Below, piece after piece: positions 22,058 through 32,319 of a stretch of DNA of 64,000 bases. Each line of letters starts with the position of its first letter. Position 1 is the stretch's first letter. The stretch is taken from positions 372,001-436,000 of the forward strand of contig MU004181.1 of assembly GCA_010093605.1 (NCBI GenBank). Direction: 5' to 3'. Position numbers and translations under genes: made by a program. Under the pieces are notes generated by a model. It did not search any database. It was not told the DNA's origin and saw only the letters and a program-made list of their open reading frames with translations. This DNA comes from Lophium mytilinum. Lineage: Eukaryota; Ascomycota; Dothideomycetes; Mytilinidiales; Mytilinidiaceae.

Positions 22058-22529
22058 CCTGGAAATGTGGTTTTTGTGAGTAGATGGCGGTGGATGGTGG
22101 AAAGAGAGGATGTGGGTGATGGTCGAGATGGAGCAGTAGAGGGACGTTTATATGTGCAGATGTGCAAGGCAGCACTGTGTACTTACACTTTCACGACCGA
22201 TTTGAAATTGTATAGTTTCACGGCGTAACCCCAACCATCATACACAACGTTGCCGAACTTTAAAGCGTAGCATTAAATGTGTGCTAGACTGAGACATCAG
22301 TCTTGAACATTGATCATTGTGTACAATGGTTATGGAACTTACGTGTTCAACCTTCTGGGACTGTGTACCCCCAATGGTCAAGTGGAAGTGTAACTGCTCC
22401 GTACTCCATCTCTTAAAGACTCTCCACTCGCCCAAAGACAAAGTCAATTACGGACAAGACCCAGTCACTAACCACACCCCCTATAGGTCAGGGCTTTGGT
22501 CCCCTCCCAGCTCACAAGCGTCCACCACG
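22058..22529. promoter_or_regulatory. Bidirectional spacer of the RING pair
   Basis: 472 bp between the divergent start codons of two related RING genes. No palindrome or TATA stands out; co-regulation is inferred from geometry only. Confidence 0.4.
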
Positions 22530-23126
22530 ATGCCCATCGAAGAATTCTGCCCCGTCTGCAAAGACCCATTCGCAACCTCATGGGCACAGCGAAAGCACTT
22601 CGTCGACGAGATGAGCAGGAACGGCTTCGACTACATGGTGGAATTGGACTTCGACATTGCGTTCAACCTCCCCTGCGGCCACGCGATCGGATTGCTATGC
22701 ATGGAGCGTTGGCTCCATACCGGCAACACCATCTGCCCCTACTGCACCGCTGATGTTAGGACGCCTATTTGGGGTGCGCACAAAGATAAATGGCCACTCT
22801 TCCTCCGAGTCGTGCCATGCAGCCTGGATCCGGAGTATGACGGCGATCCCACCTTGCATGAGGACATGAGCCGCGTCGTGGAGGGCTTGTCGGCTGCGAG
22901 AATCCAGCGGACCCGGGAGTGCGACGAGGCCGCTCTCGCAGCTTATAGGCGTGCGTTGGCGTACGAAATCAGCATTATCACCTTGCTGATTGGAATCGTC
23001 CTGCTTGTCGCTGCCTTCATCTACGAGATTATCCGCCTCGAGTTCATGACACCTTATCAAGTCGTTATCACTTTTGCTCTGATTGGTCTCAGCAACTTCA
23101 TTCCGATGATATATTGGCAGATTTGA
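22530..23126 (+). CDS. RING-type membrane protein, short paralogue
   Basis: Single exon, 198 aa, from ATG 22530; the open frame extends upstream without an ATG. RING residues are CPVC (7-10), CGH (49-51), C57 and CPYC (69-72), with the same missing ligand as in the divergent neighbour (CGHAIGLLCMERWL). The acidic repeat region is absent. Two C-terminal membrane helices (IITLLIGIVLLVAAFIYEII; VVITFALIGLSNFIPMIYW) match the neighbour's topology. Likely a membrane-bound E3 ligase or a regulator of the neighbour; substrate unknown. Confidence 0.82.
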   Translation: MPIEEFCPVCKDPFATSWAQRKHFVDEMSRNGFDYMVELDFDIAFNLPCGHAIGLLCMERWLHTGNTICPYCTADVRTPIWGAHKDKWPLFLRVVPCSLDPEYDGDPTLHEDMSRVVEGLSAARIQRTRECDEAALAAYRRALAYEISIITLLIGIVLLVAAFIYEIIRLEFMTPYQVVITFALIGLSNFIPMIYWQI

Positions 23127-23593
23127 GGATACGCACCGGAATACGGCTTTCCGCGCAACCTTGGAGGTAGCCTTCCCTTTCATTATTGTATATGAGGATG
23201 AGATGAAAAGACAAGGCACTCTTTGACAGAAGGCGCTCTCTGGGAAGGGCAAGCTCGGCGGTTTCCCCTAACGGGAAGAAAATGCTAAATGAACTTGATT
23301 TGATAGAAGATAGTAGAGAAGCATTCTCCTTCGAACAATTACCCCTTGGTGAGACACTTGCATGAAGAAACTGCAGACTCTACGTATTGAAGATGAAGCT
23401 ATCATTTGGCTGACCGAAAACGCGCTAGCTAGGGCACTCCTTACAGTGTTGTCCATTGAGCAAGATTAACGCCCAAGCAGTAAGATATCGGCGTGGCCGA
23501 ATCCAAGGTCGAAGACTGGACATTCCTTTGGATTGTACTTTGGAGGCTATCGAGAAATCCTAGATCTGTATGCTACATTTGGGTTGTTGGTAA

Positions 23594-23611
23594 CACCGTC
23601 TGAGGTGGCCC
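23594..23611 (+). repeat. Solitary copy of satellite core
   Basis: CACCGTCTGAGGTGGCCC, the conserved core of the tandem arrays at 24.4 and 26.6 kb and, inverted, at 47.6 kb, occurs here singly. Confidence 0.55.
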
Positions 23612-23830
23612 CGTGGAAGCCTAAGTCTGAACAATGACATCACATCAGAAATTCCAATTCGCGCTGTAGTGTAGCGATCTAGCGACAGAGTACTGGATTG
23701 CGAGCATGGACGCACTGGCCTCCAGGCTCGGCCTTGAACGGCCCGCGTCCTTCATCTTGCTTCGCCGCCACTTCAAATTTGACAGCCTCCAAAACACCCA
23801 CAACAACGACTCAAAATTCAATCCAACAAG

Positions 23831-24404
23831 ATGAGTACCCAAGATCAGCCTTCCGTAAGTTCCCTTTGCTTATATCATATCTACGTTGCAGTCCTTCCCC
23901 CGCGCAAGGCTCTAGCGCAAGAGACTGCGTGTTTGGCGGTATATCAAAGTATTCCAGATCTGTTATATTCATTCCAGTCCTCTTTCTAACTCTGCCTGCT
24001 GTAGTCCACCATCAACCGACGCCGCGTCAGTATGACGACGATCTCGGAGCGAACGGAAGAGAGCGAGGTACGTTTTTACCTTCGGAACATAGCTAGTACT
24101 TTGCCTAAACACAGAACAATAGGCAAGCAAAGCGGCGAAGAGCAGCCCCCAGCGCCACCCTGAGGCCCCCTCCTTCGTCCCCGGCCGCCACGCCCACCAC
24201 ACCGCCGCCATCTCCGCCGACCCGCCGCCCCCAACCCAACCTGCCCGCTCCCAGTTAGACCCCCGCGCGCTCGTCTTCTTGCCCGGTTGGAGTGCCCCCG
24301 TCTTCTTCTTCCTTGGTTGGAGCGCCCCCGTCTTTCTCCCTGGCTGGAGCGTCCCCGTCTGCTTCCCCGTCTGGAGCCCGGCATACATCGTAGATAGATA
24401 CTAG
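23831..24404 (+). CDS. Small three-exon protein with C-terminal GWSAPV repeats
   Basis: Exons are 23831-23854, 24005-24067 and 24123-24404, encoding 122 aa. Intron 1 (150 nt, gtaagt, branch tctaac, acceptor ctgtag) and intron 2 (55 nt, gtacgt, branch cctaaac, acceptor caatag) are both phase 0. The start reads MSTQDQPS and then STINRRRVSMTTISERTEESE. Exon 3 is Pro/His-rich and ends in four imperfect copies of a unit like FLPGWSAPVF (GWSAPV, GWSAPV, GWSVPV, VWSPAY) before VDRY. The repeats are hydrophobic and aromatic. I do not recognise the family. Confidence 0.55.
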
Positions 24405-25270
24405 CTAGCGCCGTACTCAATCCAAGCGCTCTCATTTCGTCCTCTCTATGCTTCAGCCTTGGAGTGTTACTAGCATTGTCTGAGGTGGCCCAGTGAATTT
24501 ACAATCTGCTCACATTGATACCGCTAATATAGACTCGATTTTAACTATCAATGGTTTGTTGAGATCGCGCCCTACTGAAGTGAGACCGTTTTATATCGTT
24601 CTCTCTACGCTCTTGTCCTGGGGGGACTCTAGCACTGTTTGAGGTGGCCCAATGAGTTTCCAATTCGCTGATCTTTACATTGTTGATACGTGCTTGATTT
24701 TAACTATCAATGATTTGCTTTCATCAAAACGTGCTAATTCCCGCCCTACCCAAATCAAGCGTTCTCAAATCGTTCTCCCCATGCTCTTGTCCTAGAGTAG
24801 TTCTAGCACTGTATGCGGTGGCCTAACAAGTTTCGAGTTTGCTAATTCGAAACTGTTGAAATGTATTTGGTTTTGGATATCAAAGATTTGCTTTCGTAAA
24901 GTATGCGAGTACCCACCCTAGTCAAATGAAGTGCTCTCGTATCGTCGTCCCCATGCTCTTGTCTCGGACTGACTCTAGCACTGTTTGAGGTGGCCCAATG
25001 ACTCTACACTTCGCTGATACTGATACCAACGAAGTACACCTGATTTTAGGTATCAATGACTTACTTTCATAAGCGTATGCTAGAAATCGAGCACTCTCAT
25101 ATCGTCTTCCCCATGCCCTTATCCTGGAGTGACTCTATCACTGTTGGAGGTGGCCCAACGAGGTTACGATTGCCTAAGACTGACGCTAACGAAGTGCACT
25201 CGATTCTCACGTCCATGACATGATCTCCCCGCCTCGCCTCATAAATGCAACATAACGGAAAGTGCGCTAT
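24405..25270 (+). repeat. Tandem array 1, five units of 159-174 bp
   Basis: Cores near CACTGTTTGAGGTGGCCC start at 24474, 24633, 24807, 24979 and 25139. Each unit also carries TTGATTTTAACTATCAATG-like and CCCATGCTCTTGTCCT-like blocks. Units have diverged by substitutions, with no open frame conserved through them. Non-coding satellite-like DNA immediately upstream of the gene at 25360. Confidence 0.85.
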
Positions 25271-25359
25271 ATGTGTGCCTTGATACAATCAGTCCCGTCC
25301 AGATTAGTGAAGGTCTATTGAAGACTCTCAGACGTCGGTATAAGGGCGTCAACCGAGCG

Positions 25360-26460
25360 ATGGCAAGGCTATCCTTCACACGGTACTTGGGTCTTGAAGT
25401 GAAGTTCAATCACGTGCGTACACCCGAGCACGAGCTATATCTTCGCGACCCTCCACTACCTCCACCAACACCAAACATCATCACTGTCACCGACCTTGAG
25501 CGAGCCCTCTTCGTCGCCACCACGCCCCGACCGTCTCCCGTCTCGTTACCATTCAAGGCGAAAGAGGTACGCATCCACCAGCACCCTCTGCTATCACTTA
25601 CTGACTTTGAACCCCAGACCCCCCAAGCCGGCCCCACAGACCCCATCATGGCCTCCGCCCTCGCCCTAAGCGCCGCCGACCTCATGCCTCTTCGCGCCTG
25701 GGAGCGCACCGACTCGCCCTTGCTTGCCCTCCCCCGCGAGCTCCGCGACGAGATCTGGGCCTACAGCGTCGACAGCGGCCCCGCGTTGCGTGTCTCGGCC
25801 TCCCGCAAGCACGGCGAGAAGTTGCTGATGATGGTTTCGGGCTCGGATGTCACCACCACGGCTGGAAACGGCGTCGAGACCGGCTGCTCCCTGGTGCTCG
25901 TGCGCAAAGAAGTCCGCAGTGAAGTTCTGCCCCTCATCTTCAAGACCTCGCTGGAAGGACTGGACTGGGCGCACATGGGCCGCATGCTGTCGAGCCTCCT
26001 CCCCCTCGTCCCGAATGCCACCACCCCTCCCACTGCGAGTGCCGTCACCCCTCTCGCCGCAGATGCCGCCACCACTCCCGCTCTTCCACGACCACTCCTC
26101 GAGCACGCTGGCCTGTACATCAGACACCTCATCATGCGAAGCAACGACGACGTCCTCACCCCAGCCACCCTCGCCGCCATCCTCCGCATCAACCACCTCC
26201 AAACCCTCACCCTTGTCGGGACCCGCTGCTGCCACGTCCACCACTTCCTCCATACGACGTCCAGCAATGCCTGCGACCACAGGACCTGCCCGGTATTTCT
26301 CCAACGCCAGGCGCAGACCACAGCCCTCGTCGTCCAACTCCGCACCGCGGGCGTCGACCTCAAGTTCAAGCGCGAAGGCGACGAGCTGTGGCCGCGGAGC
26401 CCCGGCGCCGTGACTCGTCTGACCTCGGCGGGACGGAAGATCAGCGTGGTGGATTACTAG
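25360..26460 (+). CDS. LPxExR-family protein between two satellite arrays
   Basis: Open from ATG 25360 to 26460 (366 aa); the frame continues upstream only to a GTG. A 51-nt in-frame intron at 25567-25617 (gtacgc, branch cttactgac, acceptor ccccag) is likely, which would give 349 aa. The core is LLALPRELRDEIWAYSVDSG, the middle is Ala/Pro/Thr-rich, and the C-terminus has LQTLTLVGTRCCHVHHF and ends RKISVVDY. The gene is markedly GC-rich compared with the arrays on either side. Long minus-strand frames here are shadows. Function unknown. Confidence 0.75.
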   Translation: MARLSFTRYLGLEVKFNHVRTPEHELYLRDPPLPPPTPNIITVTDLERALFVATTPRPSPVSLPFKAKEVRIHQHPLLSLTDFEPQTPQAGPTDPIMASALALSAADLMPLRAWERTDSPLLALPRELRDEIWAYSVDSGPALRVSASRKHGEKLLMMVSGSDVTTTAGNGVETGCSLVLVRKEVRSEVLPLIFKTSLEGLDWAHMGRMLSSLLPLVPNATTPPTASAVTPLAADAATTPALPRPLLEHAGLYIRHLIMRSNDDVLTPATLAAILRINHLQTLTLVGTRCCHVHHFLHTTSSNACDHRTCPVFLQRQAQTTALVVQLRTAGVDLKFKREGDELWPRSPGAVTRLTSAGRKISVVDY

Positions 26461-26539
26461 GGGATGATGACGGCGAAGGAGAAAAAGGAGAAGTAGTACC
26501 AGAGAAGAAGCAGAAATAGTACTAGAATACACCCTGTGC

Positions 26540-27880
26540 TTAGTGTTCCGATTGCTTGCTTGATATGCTGTTTTGATATAATATGCTATTACATATGCCG
26601 AGCACTCTGATATCTCGCTGCGCGGGTTTGCCCTTTGACTACTCGTTGCCACCGTCAAGAGTGGCCCTGCAACGGACTACTAAGGAGAGTGATACTAGTG
26701 TGCGCCTATGATCACTATTTGACCAATTTTCTTGTAAGGCCTTTTTTTATATACTATGCTGGGTCACATTCCCAAGTATACTAATTTCTTGCTGTATAGG
26801 TTCCGCCTTTAGACACTCGTTGCCACCGTTAGGAGTACCCCCAGCGGCGGAGCACAGCGGGCAGTGATACCATTATACCCTTGTATTCAATTTTCTATTC
26901 AATTGCTTGACATACCGTTTTTTGGGGTCAATTCTAGGACATATGCCTGGCACACCGATATCTCACTGCATAGGTTCTACCTTTGATTACTCGTTGTCAC
27001 CGTTAGGAGTAGCCCCTGCGGCGGAGCACAACGGAGAGTGATGCCAGTGTTTTTGAGATCACAGTTCGATCTGTTTTCTCGACATGCCTTTTCAGTATAC
27101 TATTTTGGGTCGTATATCTAGGTATACTGAGATCCCACCGCATCGATTCTGGCTTTGATCTCTTGTTGCCGCCGTCAGGAGTAGCCCCTGGAACAGACCG
27201 CAAACAAGGAATGATACTAGAACACACCAGTGGTTGCAGGTGCATTTGTCTACCTAACATGCCCTTTTGATTACTATTTAAGGTTAAACGTCCAGGTATA
27301 CGGATATCGTCCAGGGTGGGCTCCGCTTTTGATTACTCGTTGCCGCCGTCGGGAGTAGCCCCTGGGACAAACGGAAGACGAGGAAAAATACTAGAATACA
27401 CTATTAGTTGCAGTTGTATTTACTTTCCTGACACGGATATTGAATGATTATGCTAGGTTATTTGTCCAGGTGTATAAGTATCTCACAGCACGAGCTCGGC
27501 CTTTGATTATTTGTTACCACCGTCAGGAGTGGCCCCTAAAATACTGCAGAGAAAATGAGTACTGGATTGCACAGGTGGTGAGAATCGGATTGGTCTCTTT
27601 GACTTGCTATCTTGATATAAAATGCAAGTCTTTAGTCTAGGTACACCTATACCTTACTGCACGGGTTCGACTTTTGATCACTCGATACCACCGTCAGGAG
27701 TAGCCCCCAAAACACCGCGAACGAGGAGAAATACTAGATTGTATCAAGCTTCACAATTGCATTCGCCTTTTTAACTTGCGATTTTCATATGCAGTACATG
27801 TCCTCACTCAAGGTATACTTATATTTTACCATACGGATTCGATATTTGATCGCACGATACCACTGTCAGGAGTAGCCCCT
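26540..27880 (+). repeat. Tandem array 2, eight units of 171-174 bp
   Basis: Cores of the type CACCGTCAGGAGTAGCCCCT start at 26650, 26824, 26998, 27170, 27344, 27518, 27689 and 27861. Each is preceded by GATTACTCGTTGC and followed by a diverged AT-richer segment. The spacing is strikingly constant. The core is related to that of array 1. No frame stays open across the units. A nucleosome-length monomer. Confidence 0.9.
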
Positions 27881-28160
27881 ACCACATCGCCTCCTCGTTC
27901 CAACCTTCGAAGCCCCACCAGCCGCCACAACCGCGCAAACAGGAGATGAATGTGCAATCTGCTTCTTGCCAACTGTTCTTTACAGACCAGTTACAATCTT
28001 GAGTTGCAGTCACATATTTCATCGAGACTGCATCAACCTATGGCTGAATACTGCAACCACTTGTCCTATGTGCCGGCAAGACGTCCGCAGTATCCCTCCG
28101 CGAAGAACACGTCCGCGAACTGTCCACACTGCTCCTTCACCATCAGCCGTACCTACATAG
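27876..28160 (+). pseudogene. RING-H2 finger module inserted in satellite DNA
   Basis: The open frame from 27876 to a TAG at 28158 has no ATG before the finger. It contains a canonical RING-H2: CAIC (27951), CSHIFHRDCINLW and CPMC, with all eight ligands present. A basic Pro-rich tail follows. It begins immediately after a satellite core and ends before the next unit resumes at about 28359. With no start codon or promoter room it looks like a gene fragment carried into the array, though an unrecognised upstream exon cannot be excluded. Confidence 0.6.
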
Positions 28161-28358
28161 GCCAACGGGATTCCACCATCAGCTGTAGCTATACAGGCCA
28201 ACGTGCGTCTATCAGCACGCGTCTTGACCCCTCCTCACCTGCGAGGCTACTCGGATACGCCTACGCCCTCGTCGGGTCCCCGGCAAGTCTCCCCTATTCC
28301 AGCGGCCAACAAGATACAACCATTGCGAAACTTAACCCCTCTTCGCCTGCGAGGCTAC
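28138..28358 (+). repeat. Short duplications inside the RING-H2 insertion
   Basis: A 30-bp element beginning CACCATCAGC and ending AGGCCAACG occurs at 28138-28167 and 28174-28203. A 28-bp element ending CCTGCGAGGCTAC occurs at 28223-28250 and 28331-28358. Confidence 0.7.
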
Positions 28359-28510
28359 AGAGTATGGCAGTGGTGACAATCTCAACTATTTGCTTGATAC
28401 GACGTTTTTGATAGCAATGCTAGGTCATAAGTCTGGGCATATCGATATCTCATTGCACAGGTTGAACGTTTAATCACTCATTACCACCGTCAGGAGTGGA
28501 CCCAGTATCA
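28359..28510 (+). repeat. Ninth unit of array 2, separated by the insertion
   Basis: The satellite sequence resumes with a core at 28485. The interval from the previous core is 624 bp instead of about 173, leaving about 450 bp of inserted material. Confidence 0.75.
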
Positions 28511-28739
28511 GATGTGCAGCCAGTCAAAAGGATGTATTAAGTATCGTATAAACCACGGAGGTCGCAGCACCACAACCTCGGGGGAGAACAAGGCAGCCAT
28601 GCGTGCATTCATCCTCATCTTGAAGTCCATGCCAAAGCCTCGGTCTTTCTCCTCAGACATATTTCGTTCCTCCAATCGCTTCTTCCTTCACCTCTTCCTA
28701 GCTGATGCTCGCGTCGATCTCTTCGTCCAACTGTCCGGA

Positions 28740-29620
28740 TGCGGTCACTGGTCCCGTCGAAAATTGCCTCGACGCATCTCAGAAGACGCCAAACTGCGGT
28801 GCCGGAATCGCGCGACATGGCGGGTTCGTTCAGGAGGGGTCTCGTCAACCCGAGGTCGCTTTCCCACCCTCGTCGTCCTACGCCTTCATTTCACGTATCC
28901 CCGGGGATATTGAAGAGCCATTCGGACACAATAGACGGAACAGCGAAGGGGCTGAATGCGGCGTGCACCACGGAATCGGCATGGGAGACCTGAGGTTGGG
29001 CCGGGACTTTGGGCTCGGGGGGATGGTAGGCGGAGGCACCATCGGATATGATTGGTATGAGACCCTACTCTGGGGATGGATCAGCGCATATTGAGCGGCC
29101 GTGATGGCGTTTTGAGCGTCGTAGAGAGCGTCTAGAGCGAATTGAACGGTGACTGGGGGCGCGGGTGCCTGTAGTCCAGGCAGGAAGTCATTGGCGGGCA
29201 TCTGCAGTCCAGACAGGAAGTCAGACAGCAAGGCAAGTCTTCTTGTGTCGTTCCTAGTGCTCCTTCTGACAATCCTCCGAGCAGGACTTGACGCATGACT
29301 TCGAGGGGAAGAAGTCGAGGAAACGGCCTGGATGCGGCGAGCGGTACCCTCGAAGATTGGCTCGAAGCCCCCGGAAGACGTCAAACGGTGATACCGAAAT
29401 CACGCGAGCTGGCGGGCTCGCTCAATAAGGATCGCGGAAGCATGACTTCGAGGGAGAAGAAGTCGAGGAAACGGTCTTGATGCGACGACCGTCCACTCGA
29501 GAATTGGCTCGAAGCCCCCGGAAGACGTCAAACGCGGTGCCGGAATCACGCGACTCGGCGGGCTCAGGAGGTCGGTAGACATGCCACAATATTCTCGAGA
29601 ATCTCTGCCCACGCGGACAT
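28740..29620 (-). repeat. Three diverged copies of an 'RDSGTA..VFRGLRAN' module
   Basis: Related blocks around 28775-28835, 29355-29425 and 29505-29575 translate on the minus strand to SRDSGTAxxVFRxLRAN-like peptides. The last two are each followed by RFLDFF-like sequence (29298 and 29442), which also recurs at 39957 (RFLDFFDLEVNVHKR). Frames change between copies, so the block is decayed coding sequence. Confidence 0.5.
28878..29384 (-). CDS. Uncertain ORF with 11-residue repeats
   Basis: A 168-codon minus frame, TTG start only. It has two copies of an 11-residue unit (SDFLSGLQMPA, NDFLPGLQAPA) and then PVTVQFALDALYDAQNAITA. A degenerate homologue with four to five units lies at 34829-35090. 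Probably one exon of a decayed gene; no known domain. Confidence 0.35.
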   Translation of the reverse strand: MTSSGGFEPIFEGTARRIQAVSSTSSPRSHASSPARRIVRRSTRNDTRRLALLSDFLSGLQMPANDFLPGLQAPAPPVTVQFALDALYDAQNAITAAQYALIHPQSRVSYQSYPMVPPPTIPPSPKSRPNLRSPMPIPWCTPHSAPSLFRLLCPNGSSISPGIREMKA

Positions 29621-29706
29621 GAGTCTTGAGGGTGAGCCGGGGTCGTGGCTTCGTCGATGAGAGCGTGCAAGATATCGAAATGTTTCGTGGGGTGGCGGTC
29701 GGTCAT
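29422..29706 (-). CDS. Small ORF, unknown
   Basis: 94 aa from ATG 29704-29706 on the minus strand: MTDRHPTKHFDILHALIDEA, then the SRDSGTAFDVFRGLRANSR module and a Ser-rich end. The frame stays open for about 25 codons upstream of the ATG with coding-like composition (SDKRSEDGKDDASTFAE), so an upstream exon may exist. No family recognised. Confidence 0.38.
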   Translation of the reverse strand: MTDRHPTKHFDILHALIDEATTPAHPQDSCPRGQRFSRILWHVYRPPEPAESRDSGTAFDVFRGLRANSRVDGRRIKTVSSTSSPSKSCFRDPY

Positions 29707-30089
29707 CTCTGCAAAGGTGCTCGCGTCATCTTTGCCGTCCTCGCTCCGCTTGTCGCTCAGACTCTATCGGACGTGCGTGTTCGGGCCATTTTCCGGATGC
29801 GGGATGCTCCATGTTGTGGACGCCATGTCCCTAGTCAACGCGTTGGATGCGAGGGGAATTTTGGCAGGGCGATGCAGGCAGCATGGCTCGTCTCAAACGT
29901 CGTCTTGAGTGGCATCGGCTTGGGTTGGCGAGCGAAGGCGGTGCTTGGTGCTGCAAAGAAGGTAGACAACAGAAATCTAAGTAATAAAGGATGTAGGTTG
30001 GTAAGGAGGAGGCGACTTTAGAAAAAAGGGAGATTTTGCGGGACATCTTCGGGCCCGGATGTCGTGCATACCTCCCATTCAATCGCGCA

Positions 30090-30260
30090 TAACACCTAGT
30101 GCGAATAGGCTCACAATTAATTGGATAAGATAAACACTTAAAATTAGGCCTTCCCATAAATATATTTGCCAGGCTCAGAAGACCGTATAGAGGGGCTAGG
30201 TATAGTTATTAAGAGCTAGAGTCTATATACATTCATCCCGCTTATATATTAAAGCTATCC
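30090..30260. other. TA-rich block, possible RIP-degraded element
   Basis: Composition shifts to many TA dinucleotides and short TATA/TTAA strings with no open frame, unlike the flanks. It resembles transposon remnants after repeat-induced point mutation, but no element could be named. Confidence 0.3.
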
Positions 30261-31127
30261 AGATCGCTACAGGAAGATCTTGCCACCAGAGAACTGCCCA
30301 AACCCATGCCTTGGTGTTGTACACCGACACAAAAGCCGAAGCGCGTCACGCTACCTTCCGTAGAATCTCTCTCGCGGCGATAAAATCTCTGAATAACGTA
30401 CCGCATGCTACCGAGCATCTACTAGCCGCGGAACACTGACCTATAACATGTCCGACACACAGTTCTTTTTCATAAGCCAACGACGCGCAAGGGTGTTCGG
30501 ACCAGTCCTCCGCTACTGCAGAAGGTACAGCGGCACGCCCCGAAGCTGGAACCTTATTAGATTACGCTCCTCCACTGTGAGCGCTCTCCCGCCTCTCCCC
30601 ACTAGTCGACGGCCAGCCGATCCCCCTCTCCCCACCATTCCTCATCTCGTTCTCTTCGGCGCCTAGAAAGAGCTCGGCGGCGGCGACGGGAGCTAGGTAG
30701 ACGTTGCCATTGTGTGGCTCCCCGCCGACACCCTGCGCTTGAATTGGAGGTGCCGCCAGCCAGAGAGTCTTTTGTCATACTATTTGGTCCGCTTCAACAC
30801 GAGTGCGCTATCTCTCAGAGAGGTCCCGAGGGATGGCAAATTCGAGTTGCTAATGTTTCATGGATAAGAACCAAATGAGTCAGTGGTAGCCCTATCGACC
30901 TCCTCCAGGCACCCAGGAGCAGCCCACGGAGTCGATATTTCTGGTCTGACTTTGCTGGTGCCATCCGGGTGGAGTGGGTGTCGAGATGGCCCTTGAGAGA
31001 CAAGCCGTAGAAAGTCGGAGAGAAAAAGAAAGAGCAGGAGGAGCTGGTATGAGATTTGAGACGGGTACGAGAAGACAGGAGAGGGGATACAGCGGCTGAA
31101 GAAGCAATCCGGCTACGTATCTACGAT

Positions 31128-31825
31128 ATGAGCAGCAGGTGGCGGGAACACCCGACTCTCTCAGATGAGCTACTTCAGAGGCCTCGCAGCGGAGTCCGCA
31201 AGCGACATCCCTTGAACTCGGCCTTCAAACTCAACGGAGCCAGCATCGATAGCCAACTCATTCGGATTAGTTCATCCATCGACGGGGATGAGCTCAGAAG
31301 CATATACGCACGAAAGCCGACATGGGTATAGAGGACAGAGAGGCTGAGGGTAGGTTTGTCCAGGAAGCAGTCAGTCCACCTAGATTTACTCCCGAGATCT
31401 ACAGCAGAGCCACCGCGTTGCATGACCTGCCGCGAAGAAAACCAAGCTACAGCGGCATAGTGCATAATGTAGCCGAACTCAATCAGAAACGGGGCATGTT
31501 GCCGTTCGCCTCGGCGGCGTATAACCGTGGAATCGAGGAATCCGGGAACGAGTGGACGTAGTATGAGTTGGCGGAAAGGACGCCCAGCCAGACGATATAC
31601 TATGAACGCAAACGCGAGGTTAGGTTCGGCGGGTCAATATCGCGCTGGAGAAGCGGCGAAGGGTTTCAACTCTTCAAACCATGCTGGAGAACGTCGAAAG
31701 GTGTCATTGGACTGTGCGAAGAGAACTGTAGCTATACCGGAATTGGTGAATCCATTGTATTGTTGCAATCACGACTCTTCTGTCACACTTGTATCATACC
31801 GCAATGCAAGCTACGGCCTAGTTAA
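31128..31825 (+). pseudogene. Decayed two-part ORF with in-frame TAG
   Basis: ATG 31322 opens MGIEDREAEGRFVQEAVSPP and runs to TAG at 31559-31561, after which the same frame continues to 31825 (YELAERTPSQTIYYERKREV). The preceding ATG 31128 frame (MSSRWREHPTLSDELLQRP) ends at 31331 in another frame. The pieces read as one gene broken by a frame change and a stop. No family recognised. Confidence 0.35.
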
Positions 31826-32319
31826 TGGGACATGGGGCTCTCAGTCTAAAAGATACGTTAAGACACCTCATAGAGCAGCATCTGATCATCCATTGGGACG
31901 GCGCTATCCCCAAAATCTAATCCACAATCAGAGCTCCCCTTGAGCACTGCCAATAGACCGCAGCGCAGCAAGCGGACCGGAGAACGTATGGCTGTCCTAG
32001 AAGTTTCAAAGCAAGCTAAAACACCTCACACGGTAGCATCCGACTTCAGGCGTGTCCGACCATCGTCTTGAGTGCCTCCAAGCCATATCTCTCAATCCAC
32101 CCACCCTCCTTCCCGCTTCTCTACAAGCGTGCCTGCAGTACTCCCGAGACGCCCATCCTACGCCAGATCTCCGCGCGCAACGGCCCCATCTGCAATGCCA
32201 TTCCAAGCCACCTGTATGTAGTGCGCGGCGTATATTTGCCTCGTGCCATTTTCTTTCAGGTCGGTCAACTGTATTAAGCATTAGCATCTCCGCTTCTGCG
32301 TACTCGGCCAATAGATAAA

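Noticed and set aside
23969-24435. Minus frames with Lys/Gln-rich repeats
   Set aside because: They mirror the GWSAPV repeats of the spliced plus-strand gene and have no splice or start support.
1-26460. Secondary-metabolite gene cluster
   Set aside because: No PKS, NRPS, P450 or transporter signatures; the repeated family is not biosynthetic.
25666-26658. 330-codon minus-strand frame
   Set aside because: It lies antisense to the LPxExR gene at 25360-26460, which has the family motif and a plausible intron. The long frame is a GC-bias shadow.
24405-28510. Regular repeats as a CRISPR array
   Set aside because: The whole unit is repeated with gradual divergence, with no invariant short repeat and unique spacers, and the genome is eukaryotic.
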